A stretch of DNA of 64,000 nucleotides from Gemmatimonadota bacterium (GTDB lineage Bacteria > Latescibacterota > UBA2968 > GCA-2709665). The stretch spans positions 431,580 through 495,579 of the forward strand of contig JAPPFJ010000035.1 in assembly GCA_028877215.1 (NCBI GenBank). Reading direction: 5' to 3'. Shown piece after piece: positions 19,007 to 27,955 of this stretch. The number at the start of each line of letters is the position of its first letter. The stretch's first letter is position 1. The notes under the pieces are model-generated. The model saw only the letters and a list, made by a program, of their open reading frames with translations. It was not told the DNA's origin and searched no databases. The translations under genes were made by a program, and so were the position numbers.

Positions 19007-20908
19007 TCAGATCAGGTTTTCGACGATGTAGTCCCTGCGTTCGGGGGTGTTCTTGCCCATGTAGAAGCTGAGCGTGTTGGCGATTTCGGATATGGAGCGG
19101 ATATTGACTTTGACCAGACGCATATCGTCGCCGATGAACTGACCGAATTCCTTCGGTGAGATCTCCCCGAGCCCCTTAAACCGGGTAATCTCGGGGTTCT
19201 TGACCTCTTCCAGGGCGCTGTCCCGCTCCCGGTTGTTGTAGCAGTAGCGCGTGTCCTTGCTGTTTCGGACTCGGAAGAGTGGGGTTTCGAGGATGTAGAG
19301 ATGGCCGGCCAGCACCAGTTCCTCGAAGTAATTCAGGAAATACGTGAGGAGCAGGTACCGGATATGGTAACCGTCGTGGTCGGCATCGGTGGCAATGACG
19401 ATTTTATTGAAACGCAGGTTTTCGACGCTGTCTTCGATACCCAGCGCCATCATGAGGTTGTACAGTTCCTCGTTCTTGTACACGGTAGCCTTGTTCTTGC
19501 CGAATACGTTCAATGGAACGCCCTTCAGGCCGAATATCGCCTGGGTGAGGACGTCGCGCGCGGCGACCATGGACCCCGCCGCAGAAGGGCCTTCGGTGAT
19601 GAAGATGGTTGAGTCTTCGCCATGCTTCTTCTGGCCCAGGTGGAACTTGCAGTCTTTAAAGTGCGGAATCTTGATTGCGATCTTCCGGGCGGCTTCCTTG
19701 GCTTCTTTCTTTACGGCGTTGAGTTCCTTTCTCAACTTTTCATTCTGCGCGATCTTGTCTGACAGACGCCCGGCCGCGGACTGGTTCTTGTGAAGGAGAT
19801 CGACCACGGCGCTCTTGATCTCCGCGACAATCCACCCTCGAATATCCGTATTCCCGAGCTTGTTCTTGGTCTGCGACTCGAAGACAGGCGCCTTGAGCTT
19901 GACGGCAACGGCGCCGGAGATGCTCTCCCGCACGTCGATGCCGTTGTAGTTCTTCTTGTAGAATTCATTCACGCCCTTGAGGATGCCCTCGCGAAAGGCG
20001 CTCTGGTGGGCCCCGCCGTCGCTGGTGTGTTGACCGTTGACGAAAGAGAAATACGTCTCCCCAAAGCTGGCCGTGTGGCTGAACGCGAACTCCAGGTATT
20101 GGGACTTGTGATACAACGGCTCATAGAGGGCGGTCTCGCCGACTTCGCGGGTGAGGAAGTCCAGCAATCCGTTCCTGGATATGAATCGTTCCTTGTTGAA
20201 GACCAGCGAAAGTCCGCTGTTCAGGCATGCGTAGTTCCACAGCCGCTGCCGGACGTAATCGAAGTTGAACGCGAAGTCATCGCCGAAGATCTGAACATCG
20301 GGAAGAAACTCGAAATAGGAGCCGTCGGGTTCCCCGGGTTTCCGTCCCTTCAGCTTCTTCTTCAACCGGCCGCGCTCGAAGCGGGCTTCGAAGAATTCTC
20401 CTTCCCGGAACGCAACTGCCCTGAAGTCTGAAGAGAGGGCGTTGACGGCCTTGGTGCCCACGCCGTTGAGGCCAACGCTGAACTGGAAGACGTCGTCGTT
20501 GTACTTCGCGCCGGTATTGATGATGGAAACGCAGTCGATAACCTTTCCCAGCGGAATGCCGCGGCCGTAGTCCCGGACACGGACCCGGTTGTCTTCGATG
20601 CTGACGTCGATCTTTTTACCATAACCCATGATGAATTCGTCTACGGCGTTGTCGATGACTTCCTTGAGCAGGACGTAGATGCCGTCGTCCGGATTGGAAC
20701 CGTCGCCCAGCCGGCCGATGTACATGCCTGTGCGGAGCCGGATGTGTTCCAGCGAGCTGAGCGTTTTGACCTTCGACTCGTCGTACCCGTGTTCGGGCGA
20801 GGCGCCGTTGTTGTTCCTGCCGGAGGATCGACGGGCGGTCGCGGGTTTTCCGTTGATGGATAGCGAGAGCTGACCCGGACTCTGAATCGTCGGATTTGTT
20901 TCGGGCAT
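19007..20908 (-). CDS. parE: Type IIA topoisomerase subunit B (ParE/GyrB-like)
   Basis: 633 residues from the ATG at 20908 (AAGGTGG just upstream). The N-terminal GHKL ATPase shows EVIDNAVDEF and DYGRGIPLGK, and the QTKNKLGN loop of the transducer follows. The TOPRIM domain shows ITEGPSAAGS and TDADHDGYHIR. The usual EGDSA string is EGPSA here, but the catalytic Glu and the Asp pair are kept. The C-terminus ends in RRDYIVENLI. About 40 disordered polar residues precede the ATPase. It is first in an operon with subunit A. Confidence 0.88.
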   Translation of the reverse strand: MPETNPTIQSPGQLSLSINGKPATARRSSGRNNNGASPEHGYDESKVKTLSSLEHIRLRTGMYIGRLGDGSNPDDGIYVLLKEVIDNAVDEFIMGYGKKIDVSIEDNRVRVRDYGRGIPLGKVIDCVSIINTGAKYNDDVFQFSVGLNGVGTKAVNALSSDFRAVAFREGEFFEARFERGRLKKKLKGRKPGEPDGSYFEFLPDVQIFGDDFAFNFDYVRQRLWNYACLNSGLSLVFNKERFISRNGLLDFLTREVGETALYEPLYHKSQYLEFAFSHTASFGETYFSFVNGQHTSDGGAHQSAFREGILKGVNEFYKKNYNGIDVRESISGAVAVKLKAPVFESQTKNKLGNTDIRGWIVAEIKSAVVDLLHKNQSAAGRLSDKIAQNEKLRKELNAVKKEAKEAARKIAIKIPHFKDCKFHLGQKKHGEDSTIFITEGPSAAGSMVAARDVLTQAIFGLKGVPLNVFGKNKATVYKNEELYNLMMALGIEDSVENLRFNKIVIATDADHDGYHIRYLLLTYFLNYFEELVLAGHLYILETPLFRVRNSKDTRYCYNNRERDSALEEVKNPEITRFKGLGEISPKEFGQFIGDDMRLVKVNIRSISEIANTLSFYMGKNTPERRDYIVENLI

Positions 20909-21146
20909 AACCCACCTTTTCGGGATCGCTGGATGATGCGACCCCGCGCGGCGAATGTACAACCGGGGAGACAGACGAACCTGACGCGGAATCAGGTCGG
21001 AATGGGGCCTAAAAGGAACCTAACTGTGGGGAAATAAAGGGGAAAGATAGCACCTTAATATAGTGCATCTTTGTTCATCTTTCAAGGTGTTTTTTGCGCG
21101 CCGGCACGAGGGACGTCGGGCGGAATACGATTTCGAAATGTGACTT

Positions 21147-21599
21147 TCAGGTCCCTTGGATAACGTAGCCGAGCACGTCCGCCACCTGTTCGGGCGTCTC
21201 CGCCACCGCCAGGGCCGCCGAGTCGACTTCCTTGAGCGCGTGGGCGATGCCTGCGTCGTGTATCACAATTATCGCCTTGCCCAGGGCAGCGGCGAAGCCG
21301 GCGTCGAACGCCGCGTTCCACTGCCGGTAATTTCCTCCGAAACGCACGACCACGACGTCTGCGTCGCCTATGAGTGTCCGGGTCCGGATGGCATTGATCT
21401 TCGCGCCCTTTTGGTCCTTCCAGAACGAGGATTCCTCGGGGCCCAGGATATCCACGCCGCAGTTGTCGCTGGCGGCGTGGTCGGTCACCGGGGCCGTGAA
21501 GGAAACCGGAAGTTCCCTTTCCGCCGCCGCGCTTGTGATCCGGTCCCGCCAGTCGCTGTGGATTTCCCCGGCCAGGTACACCTTCCACCGCTTCGACAT
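21147..21599 (-). CDS. YtoQ-family protein
   Basis: 150 residues from the ATG at 21599. The sequence shows the conserved run of this small family: WKVYLAGEIHSDWR at the start, PVTDHAASDNCG, KINAIRTRTLIGDADVVVVR, YRQWNAAFDAGFAAALGK and HALKEVDSAALAVAETPEQV. It is related to nucleoside 2-deoxyribosyltransferase-like folds, but no activity is established for the family. An upstream extension of the frame to 21740 lacks support. GGAGG lies about ten bases before the start. Confidence 0.88.
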   Translation of the reverse strand: MSKRWKVYLAGEIHSDWRDRITSAAAERELPVSFTAPVTDHAASDNCGVDILGPEESSFWKDQKGAKINAIRTRTLIGDADVVVVRFGGNYRQWNAAFDAGFAAALGKAIIVIHDAGIAHALKEVDSAALAVAETPEQVADVLGYVIQGT

Positions 21600-21736
21600 T
21601 CCTCGGATTCCTCCCCTCGAATATGAAAACTTCCCTGGCGATGTGTTTCTTAAAGAATCGCAAGAATCACGCCGATGTGCGACGGGATCAGGGAGAGCGC
21701 TCTTCTGTACGCTGAACGGTGTGCATTCCTTGTCGC

Positions 21737-22867
21737 TCAATCCTTCACGACCCGGGTATGCGTATACTGGTTCGAATAGTTCCTCATATTTCCCGTGGCG
21801 TAGACCTGCTTGATGGCCGTAGCCGGGAGCCAGTGGATAAACCAGTTGTTGTAGACATCGCAGATATCCCGAGGTATGCCCCGGATGACCACCGCTTCAA
21901 CATCGACGGCGAGAAACGTGTTGTGATGGATGAGAATGACGTTCCCGGCAATGTCCGTTCCGTCTTCGCGGTCTCTACCGCCGTGCATATCGAAGCTGTG
22001 GCTGTTGGCATTCTCCAAGACCATGTTATATCTGGCCTCGTAGCTGGTGTTCGGCCTGCCCGTGCCTGCGATGTGGTGCCGGCACCAGTCGAACAGGTTG
22101 GCTTCGATGAGCGCTTCGGAATTGTCCATCACCACGCCGTAGCCGAGGCCGTGGCGCTGATTGTGGTGGATATAGTTGTGGTGGATGTGGTTGTCCGTAG
22201 AATTCCTCCGGAGGAAAATCGCGCCGTGGCTCCAGCCCCAGAGTTCGCAGTTGTCCACCTTCAGCCTCGGTTGGAAGGTCTCGATGGCCCTGGAGTTGGG
22301 TATGCTGTAGAACCGCCCTTCCCTCAGGAGCTGCGTCATCTGTTCGGTGCGCCTCATCGAGTCCGGTCCCTCCAGCCTCAGGCCGGTAAGCCGAACGTCC
22401 GGACCGATGGCGACAAACAACGGCGCGGTATCCAGCTGTTCGGAAAAAATGAGGCCTCCGTCGGAATCGGGCTTGCCCCGGCCGCTGGCCAGCGTGACGC
22501 CCGCCCGGATCTCGATGTCCGTGTCGCCGGTCAGGTCCACCCTCGCGGTATCCGCCACATAGACCACCTGCCCCCCCGTCGCCTCTTTGAGCGCATCCAG
22601 CAACTCTGCCCGGTTGGAAACGAAGTAGTCGTACTCGTCAACAAGCTGATCGTATCCCGCGCCGCCGCCGATGGGATTGCCGGTGGGGTTTGAGTCGGCC
22701 CCGAACTTATCGTCCGATAGCAGCGCACGGTTACTCAGGTCCCGTCCGCCCGTCGTCGTTTCGGTGGGTTGCGGTTCGGGCGCAGGGGGCGTTTCCTCGC
22801 CGCCGCAGGAAGGGACGAGAAACAGCAATGCGAGAATGGCAAGCTGCTTGTAAACGGATGTTGACAA
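21737..22867 (-). CDS. Right-handed beta-helix lipoprotein (paralogue 1)
   Basis: 376 residues with a lipoprotein signal (LFLVPSCGG, lipobox Cys near residue 21) and a proline/threonine-rich linker. The C-terminal parallel beta-helix has repeated rungs such as HIHHNYIHHN, ALIEANLFDWCRHHIAG and VILIHHNTFLAV. The architecture is that of pectate-lyase-superfamily or NosD-like proteins. The phrase CRHHIAGTGRPNTSYEARYN with its His/Arg cluster could be an active or ligand site. It is probably anchored to an envelope membrane. It is about 70% similar to the adjacent gene, which marks a tandem duplication. Confidence 0.85.
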   Translation of the reverse strand: MSTSVYKQLAILALLFLVPSCGGEETPPAPEPQPTETTTGGRDLSNRALLSDDKFGADSNPTGNPIGGGAGYDQLVDEYDYFVSNRAELLDALKEATGGQVVYVADTARVDLTGDTDIEIRAGVTLASGRGKPDSDGGLIFSEQLDTAPLFVAIGPDVRLTGLRLEGPDSMRRTEQMTQLLREGRFYSIPNSRAIETFQPRLKVDNCELWGWSHGAIFLRRNSTDNHIHHNYIHHNQRHGLGYGVVMDNSEALIEANLFDWCRHHIAGTGRPNTSYEARYNMVLENANSHSFDMHGGRDREDGTDIAGNVILIHHNTFLAVDVEAVVIRGIPRDICDVYNNWFIHWLPATAIKQVYATGNMRNYSNQYTHTRVVKD

Positions 22868-22946
22868 TGTCGGACCTCATCCCGTGGCGAAAATCGACAC
22901 GCTCAACATCGCGTATCTCATCAACAGATCGTCCTCCGCACTACTC

Positions 22947-24080
22947 TCAGTCCTTGACGACCCGATCGTTGGTGTACTGGTTTGAGTAGTGGCGGACGTT
23001 GCCCTTGGCGTTGGTCTGTTTGACGGCGACGCTTGGGACAAAGTGGATGAACCAGTTGTTGTAGATGTCGCAGTATTCTTCGGGTACGCCCCGGATGACG
23101 ACAGCCGCCACGTCGATGGCCAGAAACGTGTTGTGATGTATGGTAATAACGGTGCCGGCGATGTCCGTACCGTCGCCCCGGTCCCTGCCGCCGTGCATGT
23201 CGAAGCTGTGGCTGTTGGCGTTTTCCAGGACCAGGTTGTAGCGGGCCTCGTAGCTCGTGCCCGGCCTGCCCGTGCCTGCGATGTGGTGCCGGCACCAGTC
23301 AAACAGGTTGGCCTCGATCAGCGCTTCCGACTGATCCATCACCACGCCGTACCCCAGACCGTGGCGCTGGTTGTGGTGGAAATAGTTGTGGTGAATGTGG
23401 TTGTCCGTGGAATTGGCCCTCAGGAAAATCGCGCCGTGACTCCAGCCGAAGAGCTCGCAGTTGTCCACTTCCAGCCGGGGTTCGGAGGTTTCGATGCCCC
23501 GGGAGTTGGGGATACTGTAGTACCGTCCTTCCGCACTGAGCTGCCTCATTTGTTCCGTGCGCCTCATCGTGTCCGGGCCCTCCAGCCGGAGTCCGGTAAC
23601 ACGCACGCCGGGACCGGTGGCGACAAAGAGTGGAATCGTCTCCAGTTCCTTTGAGTAAACCAGGCCGCCCTCGGTATCGGGCTTGCCACGTCCGCTGGCC
23701 AGCGTGACCCCGCCGGCGATCTCGATTTTCTGGTCGCCCGTAAGGTCCACCCTTGAGGTGTCAGCCAGATAAACGACTTCGCCGCTGGTCGCCTGCTTGA
23801 GCGCATCGAGCAGTTCCGCCCGGTTGGTGACGAAATAGTCGTACTCGTCGACCAGTAGGTCGTATCCTTCACCCCCGCCGATGGGATTGCCGGTGGGGTT
23901 CGAGTCGGCGCCGAACGTGCTGTCCGACAGCAGGGGCCTGGGCTGCCGGGGGGTGTTATCCGAGGTCTCCGCAGGCGCCGGCTCCGGGGCCGGGGCGGCG
24001 GGCTTTTCTTCCCCGCCGCAGGCCGCAAGGAGAATCAATACTCCGAGACAGGTGAGCGTTCTATATTTGGTCGTTGTCAT
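22947..24080 (-). CDS. Right-handed beta-helix lipoprotein (paralogue 2)
   Basis: 377 residues from the ATG at 24080. The frame extends to 24203, but that part is repeat copy D, not protein. The signal ends LILLAACGGEE (lipobox Cys), followed by a Pro/Ala/Glu-rich linker. The mature domain runs nearly parallel to paralogue 1, with shared strings SNPTGNPIGGG, HSFDMHGGRDR and CRHHIAGTGRP. The gap to paralogue 1 is 79 bases on the same strand, so the pair is probably one transcript. Substrate and activity are unknown; a polysaccharide or cell-surface ligand is plausible. Confidence 0.85.
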   Translation of the reverse strand: MTTTKYRTLTCLGVLILLAACGGEEKPAAPAPEPAPAETSDNTPRQPRPLLSDSTFGADSNPTGNPIGGGEGYDLLVDEYDYFVTNRAELLDALKQATSGEVVYLADTSRVDLTGDQKIEIAGGVTLASGRGKPDTEGGLVYSKELETIPLFVATGPGVRVTGLRLEGPDTMRRTEQMRQLSAEGRYYSIPNSRGIETSEPRLEVDNCELFGWSHGAIFLRANSTDNHIHHNYFHHNQRHGLGYGVVMDQSEALIEANLFDWCRHHIAGTGRPGTSYEARYNLVLENANSHSFDMHGGRDRGDGTDIAGTVITIHHNTFLAIDVAAVVIRGVPEEYCDIYNNWFIHFVPSVAVKQTNAKGNVRHYSNQYTNDRVVKD

Positions 24081-24111
24081 AAAACACCTGGGGCATGCAC
24101 CACCCGGTAAG

Positions 24112-24240
24112 TGGGTAGACGGGAGACGGGAGAGGTGAGAGATTGCCTGCCTTGTGAGGTTTCTTCTCGTGCCGGAGGCAAGGAGGAATAACATACCCGG
24201 CAAGGATTTCTTCTACCGTCTACCCTCTACCGTCTTACGG
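24112..24240 (+). repeat. Dispersed palindromic repeat, copy D (most complete)
   Basis: A clean copy: GGGTAGACGGGAGACGGGAG, TTGCCTGCCTTGTGAGG, TTCTCGTGCCGGAGGCAAGG, CGGCAAGGATTTCTTCTACC and GTCTACCCTCTACCGTCTTA. The left and right ends are complementary over about 17 bases with a mismatch or two. It lies between the PhyH-HEAT and lipoprotein genes. Confidence 0.8.
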
Positions 24241-24306
24241 ATTCAGGTAGCGAAACGTGAAAGACAGCCTCGCAACGCGCAAATGGTAACCCGACCGGGA
24301 CCCTAT

Positions 24307-25677
24307 CTAATAAAGATCTTCCCTCGTCGTAATCGGACACCACCGCGCCGTGTTGAGATGGTCCAGGAGGATGTTGAGCGCATCGGGCGTGCCGATATAC
24401 TGGAGCGCAACCGCGGCGTGCCCGGAGGCGTAGCGGTTCTCGTCCTGCAGGGCCTCGCTCAGGGCAGGGATGGCGGATTCGCCGTCCGTTCCGAATCGCG
24501 CCAGGGCATACGCCGCGTTGTATCGGACCTGGTCGTTGTCGTCTTTCAGTGCGTTCGCCAATGCGGGCACGGACACGTCCGGATCGCCCGCGATGGTACC
24601 CAGGGCTTCGGCCGCGTGGTGGCGGACCCATTCCGACGGATCGTTCAGCGTATGCGCGATCGCGGATACCGCCTCGACTGCCGCCTGGCCCGCGTCGCCC
24701 AGCGCGAAGACGGCATGGCCGCGCACTTTCTCATCATCATGACCAAGCGCAGCCTTGAGTTCGGGTACGGCGGGCTCTCCGATTGCGCCCAGCGCGTAGG
24801 CGGCGTTGAGTTTTACGCCGTCGTCCTCGGACTGAAGGGCCCGGCAGAGCGGACCGACAGCCGGCTCACCGGTTGCAGCCAGTTCGTAAGCCGCGTTGAG
24901 CCGGGCATGTTCGTCGCCGTCGTGAAGCGTCCGGGTAAGCGCGTCCACGTTGCCGGCGTGTCCGTTGGCGTTCGAACCGCGCGACCACTCCCAGATGCTG
25001 TTCCAGACAAACGGGTGCCTATCGCCCACGTCCGTGTTGCTCCAGGCCTCGTCGGTGTGGTTCCAATCGGGCTGCGAAGGCTCGGACATCCGGGTAAACT
25101 GGAATTTCATCATATACCGTGTCATGTCCACCTGGTTGGGCATGGCCCGATGCCAGATGTCGAAGTGGACGACTGCGATCGTTCCGGCTTCGCCACACAC
25201 GGAAACTCCGGCATCGTCCGGATTCTCGAGACGGTCCATGTAGCAGTGCGTGTGGGGAATGACCCCCGTCGGACCGTTGATCAGTTCCACGTCCTGGGGA
25301 TAATAGAAGGCCATCGCCCACCGGTTGCGATGATAACGCAGCTTGTAGTAACCCCAATAGCTGTCCTTGTGCCACCCGCCGCCTGGGCCGTTGGGCTTGT
25401 TGAAATGACAGTGGCGGTGGATGTGCATGGCGTGGTCGCGCCCGAGGATGGACGAGAAGGCGCCGTGGACCTCAGGCTGGTCAAAGACCGTCTGGATTTC
25501 GGGAATACGGGGCAGGACGTTGTTGCCGGGGTTGCCTTCCTTCAGGAAGACTTCGTCGGTTTTCCTGTAGATTTCCTCGTGGAATTCGGGCGGAAGGTCC
25601 ACCTTGATCGTAATGAACCCATTCGCGATGAATTCCTGCATTTTCCGGTCGTCGAGGAGGTATTTCGGGTCCGTCAT
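24307..25677 (-). CDS. PhyH-type oxygenase fused to C-terminal HEAT/PBS-lyase repeats
   Basis: 456 residues from the ATG at 25677 (GGAG nine bases upstream). Residues 1-220 are a phytanoyl-CoA dioxygenase-type domain with iron ligands His103 and Asp105 (GWHKDSYW) and distal His176 (FDIWHRAMPN), and Arg187 as a candidate 2-oxoglutarate contact. From about 245 to 445 there are six HEAT-like repeats of about 30 residues, each with a form of VRxNAAYALGxIGxPAVPxL. The repeats are normally protein-binding solenoids, so the oxygenase may act on, or be held by, a protein partner. The upstream extension to 25707 is less supported. Confidence 0.87.
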   Translation of the reverse strand: MTDPKYLLDDRKMQEFIANGFITIKVDLPPEFHEEIYRKTDEVFLKEGNPGNNVLPRIPEIQTVFDQPEVHGAFSSILGRDHAMHIHRHCHFNKPNGPGGGWHKDSYWGYYKLRYHRNRWAMAFYYPQDVELINGPTGVIPHTHCYMDRLENPDDAGVSVCGEAGTIAVVHFDIWHRAMPNQVDMTRYMMKFQFTRMSEPSQPDWNHTDEAWSNTDVGDRHPFVWNSIWEWSRGSNANGHAGNVDALTRTLHDGDEHARLNAAYELAATGEPAVGPLCRALQSEDDGVKLNAAYALGAIGEPAVPELKAALGHDDEKVRGHAVFALGDAGQAAVEAVSAIAHTLNDPSEWVRHHAAEALGTIAGDPDVSVPALANALKDDNDQVRYNAAYALARFGTDGESAIPALSEALQDENRYASGHAAVALQYIGTPDALNILLDHLNTARWCPITTREDLY

Positions 25678-25758
25678 GGCTGCATTCTCCATAAAGATGG
25701 TGAACATGGGCAGGGCGTGTTCGCTTTCTTGTGCCTCAACAATCGAAAAGGTACAGAC

Positions 25759-26181
25759 CTACCGCCGCACGTCTGATTCGTGTTCGAATGGATTCAGAAG
25801 ATCGACTCCAAGTTGCTCAAAATCCCGCACGTTCCGGGTCACGATCGTCAGCCGGTGCTCGACGGCCGCTGCCGCGATCATGGCGTCCTCCATAAGAGTG
25901 TTTGAACGGCGATGCTTGAGCCGCGCCCACTCCCGGAACGTGGCTGCGTTCATGGGGAGGATATTGTAGGAAACCAGCACCGCGCTGAGCCACGCTTCCA
26001 GCTCGTCCGCCTTGGCTACATCCTGCTCGCGGGTGAGTTCGATGCCCGCCTGGATCTCTCCGACCGTCACCGCTGACAGAAACAGATCCTCGGCTGCCAC
26101 CTGTTCAATCCACCGGACGACGCTTGGATGCGGATGAATACGGCGTAGTTCCGATACGACATTGGTGTCGAGCAGATACAC
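25759..26181 (-). CDS. vapC: PIN-domain toxin (VapC/FitB-like)
   Basis: 140 residues starting at a GTG (26181). PIN-domain acidic residues are in place: Asp5 in YLLDTNVVSEL, Glu42 in VTVGEIQAGIEL, Asp99 in EDAMIAAAA and a last acidic position in TRNVRDFEQLGV. It is typical of ribonuclease toxins that cut tRNA or rRNA. It starts four bases after the antitoxin stop codon, the standard antitoxin-first order on this strand. The symbol denotes family only. Confidence 0.9.
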   Translation of the reverse strand: MYLLDTNVVSELRRIHPHPSVVRWIEQVAAEDLFLSAVTVGEIQAGIELTREQDVAKADELEAWLSAVLVSYNILPMNAATFREWARLKHRRSNTLMEDAMIAAAAVEHRLTIVTRNVRDFEQLGVDLLNPFEHESDVRR

Positions 26182-26185
26182 TGGA

Positions 26186-26446
26186 CTACTCGAGGCTCGG
26201 AGACACGCGGTGACGATGCTGCGGCCGTGACGGAGTCAGTGCATCCGTGCGCGCTCCCGGAGCGAGCAGCAACTGCTTGAGATCCGGCCGAGCTCGCTTC
26301 TCCAATCGCCGCCATTCGTCAATGGGGACCAACACGGCCGTCTCCACGCCGCGTTTGGTCACGATCTGAGGACCTTCGGCCAAGCTCGTCTCCAGCAACT
26401 CGCTGAAGCGAGCCTTGGCATCCTGCACAGGCCATGCCTTGCTCAT
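26186..26446 (-). CDS. Phd/YefM-type antitoxin
   Basis: 86 residues. WPVQDAKARFSELLE is the Phd/YefM N-terminal DNA-binding signature, followed by PQIVTKRGVETAVLVPIDEWRRL. The basic, flexible C-terminus would wrap the toxin. The stop lies four bases before the PIN-toxin start. Upstream, ACTAGATATAAAACTAGT (26472-26489) is a palindrome that could serve as the autoregulatory operator. Confidence 0.88.
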   Translation of the reverse strand: MSKAWPVQDAKARFSELLETSLAEGPQIVTKRGVETAVLVPIDEWRRLEKRARPDLKQLLLAPGARTDALTPSRPQHRHRVSPSLE

Positions 26447-26471
26447 AGGGCATTACCTCCGTCAAAAGAAT

Positions 26472-26489
26472 GACTAGATATAAAACTAG
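26472..26489. promoter_or_regulatory. Candidate operator of the Phd/VapC-type operon
   Basis: ACTAG ATATAAAA CTAGT: five-base inverted arms around an AT-rich centre, 26 bases upstream of the antitoxin start. It matches the usual position of autoregulatory sites in such operons. Confidence 0.4.
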
Positions 26490-26534
26490 TTGAATGTCCT
26501 CGGAAAAGCAACAAGCAACGACCGGCTAACGCCA

Positions 26535-26810
26535 TTATATGAGGCCCCTCTCCGTCGCGTCCTGCACACGGCCCCCATTGTGTCGTCGCGCCTCTCGACC
26601 GCCGCCACGGACCTCAATCCGGACTAAAGGCTCATCCGGCTCGACCTGACGGCCCCACATGCGGTTAATCGGCGCCTGCTCGCGGGCCTCGTCCAACGAA
26701 ACCAGGACAACGCTGCCGAGTCCAGGCTCGGATCGCCGGCCCAGGACGACCAGACGCTGAATCCAGTTACGGGTTCCGGAAGGCTGGACATGGTGATCAA
26801 GCCGCTTCCG
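26535..26810 (-). pseudogene. Remnant of a P4-type tyrosine integrase (arm-binding domain)
   Basis: An open reading stretch with no usable start translates to VQPSGTRNWIQRLVVLGRR, GLGSVVLVSLDEAREQA and NRMWGR in order. This follows the N-terminal arm-binding (DUF4102-type) domain of integrases, whose typical pattern is VxPSGxKxWxQR, GRR, GLG, VSLAEAR and a later GxDP. The stretch ends at TAA 26535, far short of the catalytic domain, and the GxDP region is disturbed. No catalytic part is found within the following 1 kb. I read it as a decayed relic of an integrated element, possibly the one that brought the toxin-antitoxin pair. Confidence 0.55.
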
Positions 26811-27371
26811 TCAGCATGCCTTCCGAGCGTAGCCGAGCGGAGGAAGGCGGCCCGTGGGTTTGGTTTTGCGGGATATGGGAATGGGTTCTGTCACTGCATT
26901 CATCCCCGTATCATATGGGGGATGACAGTGGATGTCAAGGGAACTTATGGACGAATTCAAAGGTGGAGAAAACCGATCAATATACTGAATAATAAGCATA
27001 TTACGGATTGCAATGGAAGCCGACAGAAATCACTGGAATCCTTATGACCGTCATTGCGAAGGCAGCGGGATGCTTCGTGGCGTGAAAATTGGGCACGCCT
27101 CTTCTTCTTTTTCAGGCAATAACGGTTGCTTTTTCCGGTGATCTGGCGAATTTATAATGAACCGTTTAGACGGAAGCCGTGTCTTGCAGGATGTGAGACA
27201 GGGAACACATCGCCTATCCCTGAGTCGGGTCCCAATAATACCTCGCCGATTTCAGGCGACCTGTTTCCGGGACAGAACACTGCGTTTTTGGGTAATAAAG
27301 TGTTATCCGTAGACCTTCAAAGGCAATTTGCAGTTCCGATTCCTCAGCGCGCCAATACGCCGGAGTCCACA
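26811..27371. other. 561-bp gap upstream of the ECF sigma gene
   Basis: Begins with the palindromic string CCTTCCGAGCGTAGCCGAGC and continues GGAGGAAGG (26819-26847), then a second palindrome CCGTATCATATGGGGGATGA near 26906. The remainder has no supported gene; open frames reaching into the sigma gene from 27126 lack a ribosome site before 27372. Confidence 0.45.
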
Positions 27372-27932
27372 ATGCCCCAGGAACGGGACCTGATCCAGCA
27401 GTGTCTCTCGGGAAATCGGAACGCGTTCCGGAGGTTGATCGAACCCCACCAGGACTTTGTATTCCGGGTTGCGCTTTCCGTTCTGGGCAACAGGGAAGAG
27501 GCTGAGGAAGCAGCCCAGGATGCATTTGTCCGCGCTTACCGGGGGCTGGGTTCGTTTTCCGCCAGGGTTCCCCTCCAGGCGTGGCTGTACCGGATAGCGG
27601 TCCGGACCGCGCTGAACGCACGCAGGCGCCGCCGACGTCGAATATTCGAGCGCCTGACACCGCCATCGTGGTTTGGCGGCCAGGCTTCGGCGGAGACGGA
27701 CGCGCCAGACGCCCTGTTCGCGAAACGGGACGCGCGAATTCGTCTGCGGGCGATAATCGACCGTTTGCCGGAAAAACTCCACGAAGTTGTCGTGTTGACC
27801 TATCTCCAGGAACTTGCTTGCGCTGAGATCGCCGAAATCCTCAACATCCCGGAAGGTACAGTAAAGTCCCGGCTTTACCGGGCGCGGGAAAAACTGCAGA
27901 AAGAGATCGAGAGACAGGGTCTGCTGGATTGA
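27372..27932 (+). CDS. ECF-type RNA polymerase sigma factor
   Basis: 186 residues from the ATG at 27372, with GGAG eight bases upstream. The open frame begins at 27126, but the first 82 codons show no family similarity. Region 2 spans about residues 5-75 (LIQQCLSGNRNAFRRLIEPH through AFVRAYRGLGSF). A basic linker RRRRRRR follows. Region 4 is at about 125-180 (RLPEKLHEVVVLTYLQEL, IAEILNIPEGTVKSRLYRAR). Extracytoplasmic-function sigma factors redirect RNA polymerase in response to envelope signals. It is followed 23 bases later by an anti-sigma gene and then by GWxTD genes, which are likely targets. Confidence 0.93.
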   Translation: MPQERDLIQQCLSGNRNAFRRLIEPHQDFVFRVALSVLGNREEAEEAAQDAFVRAYRGLGSFSARVPLQAWLYRIAVRTALNARRRRRRRIFERLTPPSWFGGQASAETDAPDALFAKRDARIRLRAIIDRLPEKLHEVVVLTYLQELACAEIAEILNIPEGTVKSRLYRAREKLQKEIERQGLLD

Positions 27933-27955
27933 CCGAAACGAGAGAGGGTTGAACC

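Noticed and set aside
24154..25776. Long plus-strand open frame (540 codons) antisense to the PhyH-HEAT gene
   Set aside because: It starts inside repeat copy D, has no family similarity, and is the mirror of a well-supported gene in high-GC DNA.
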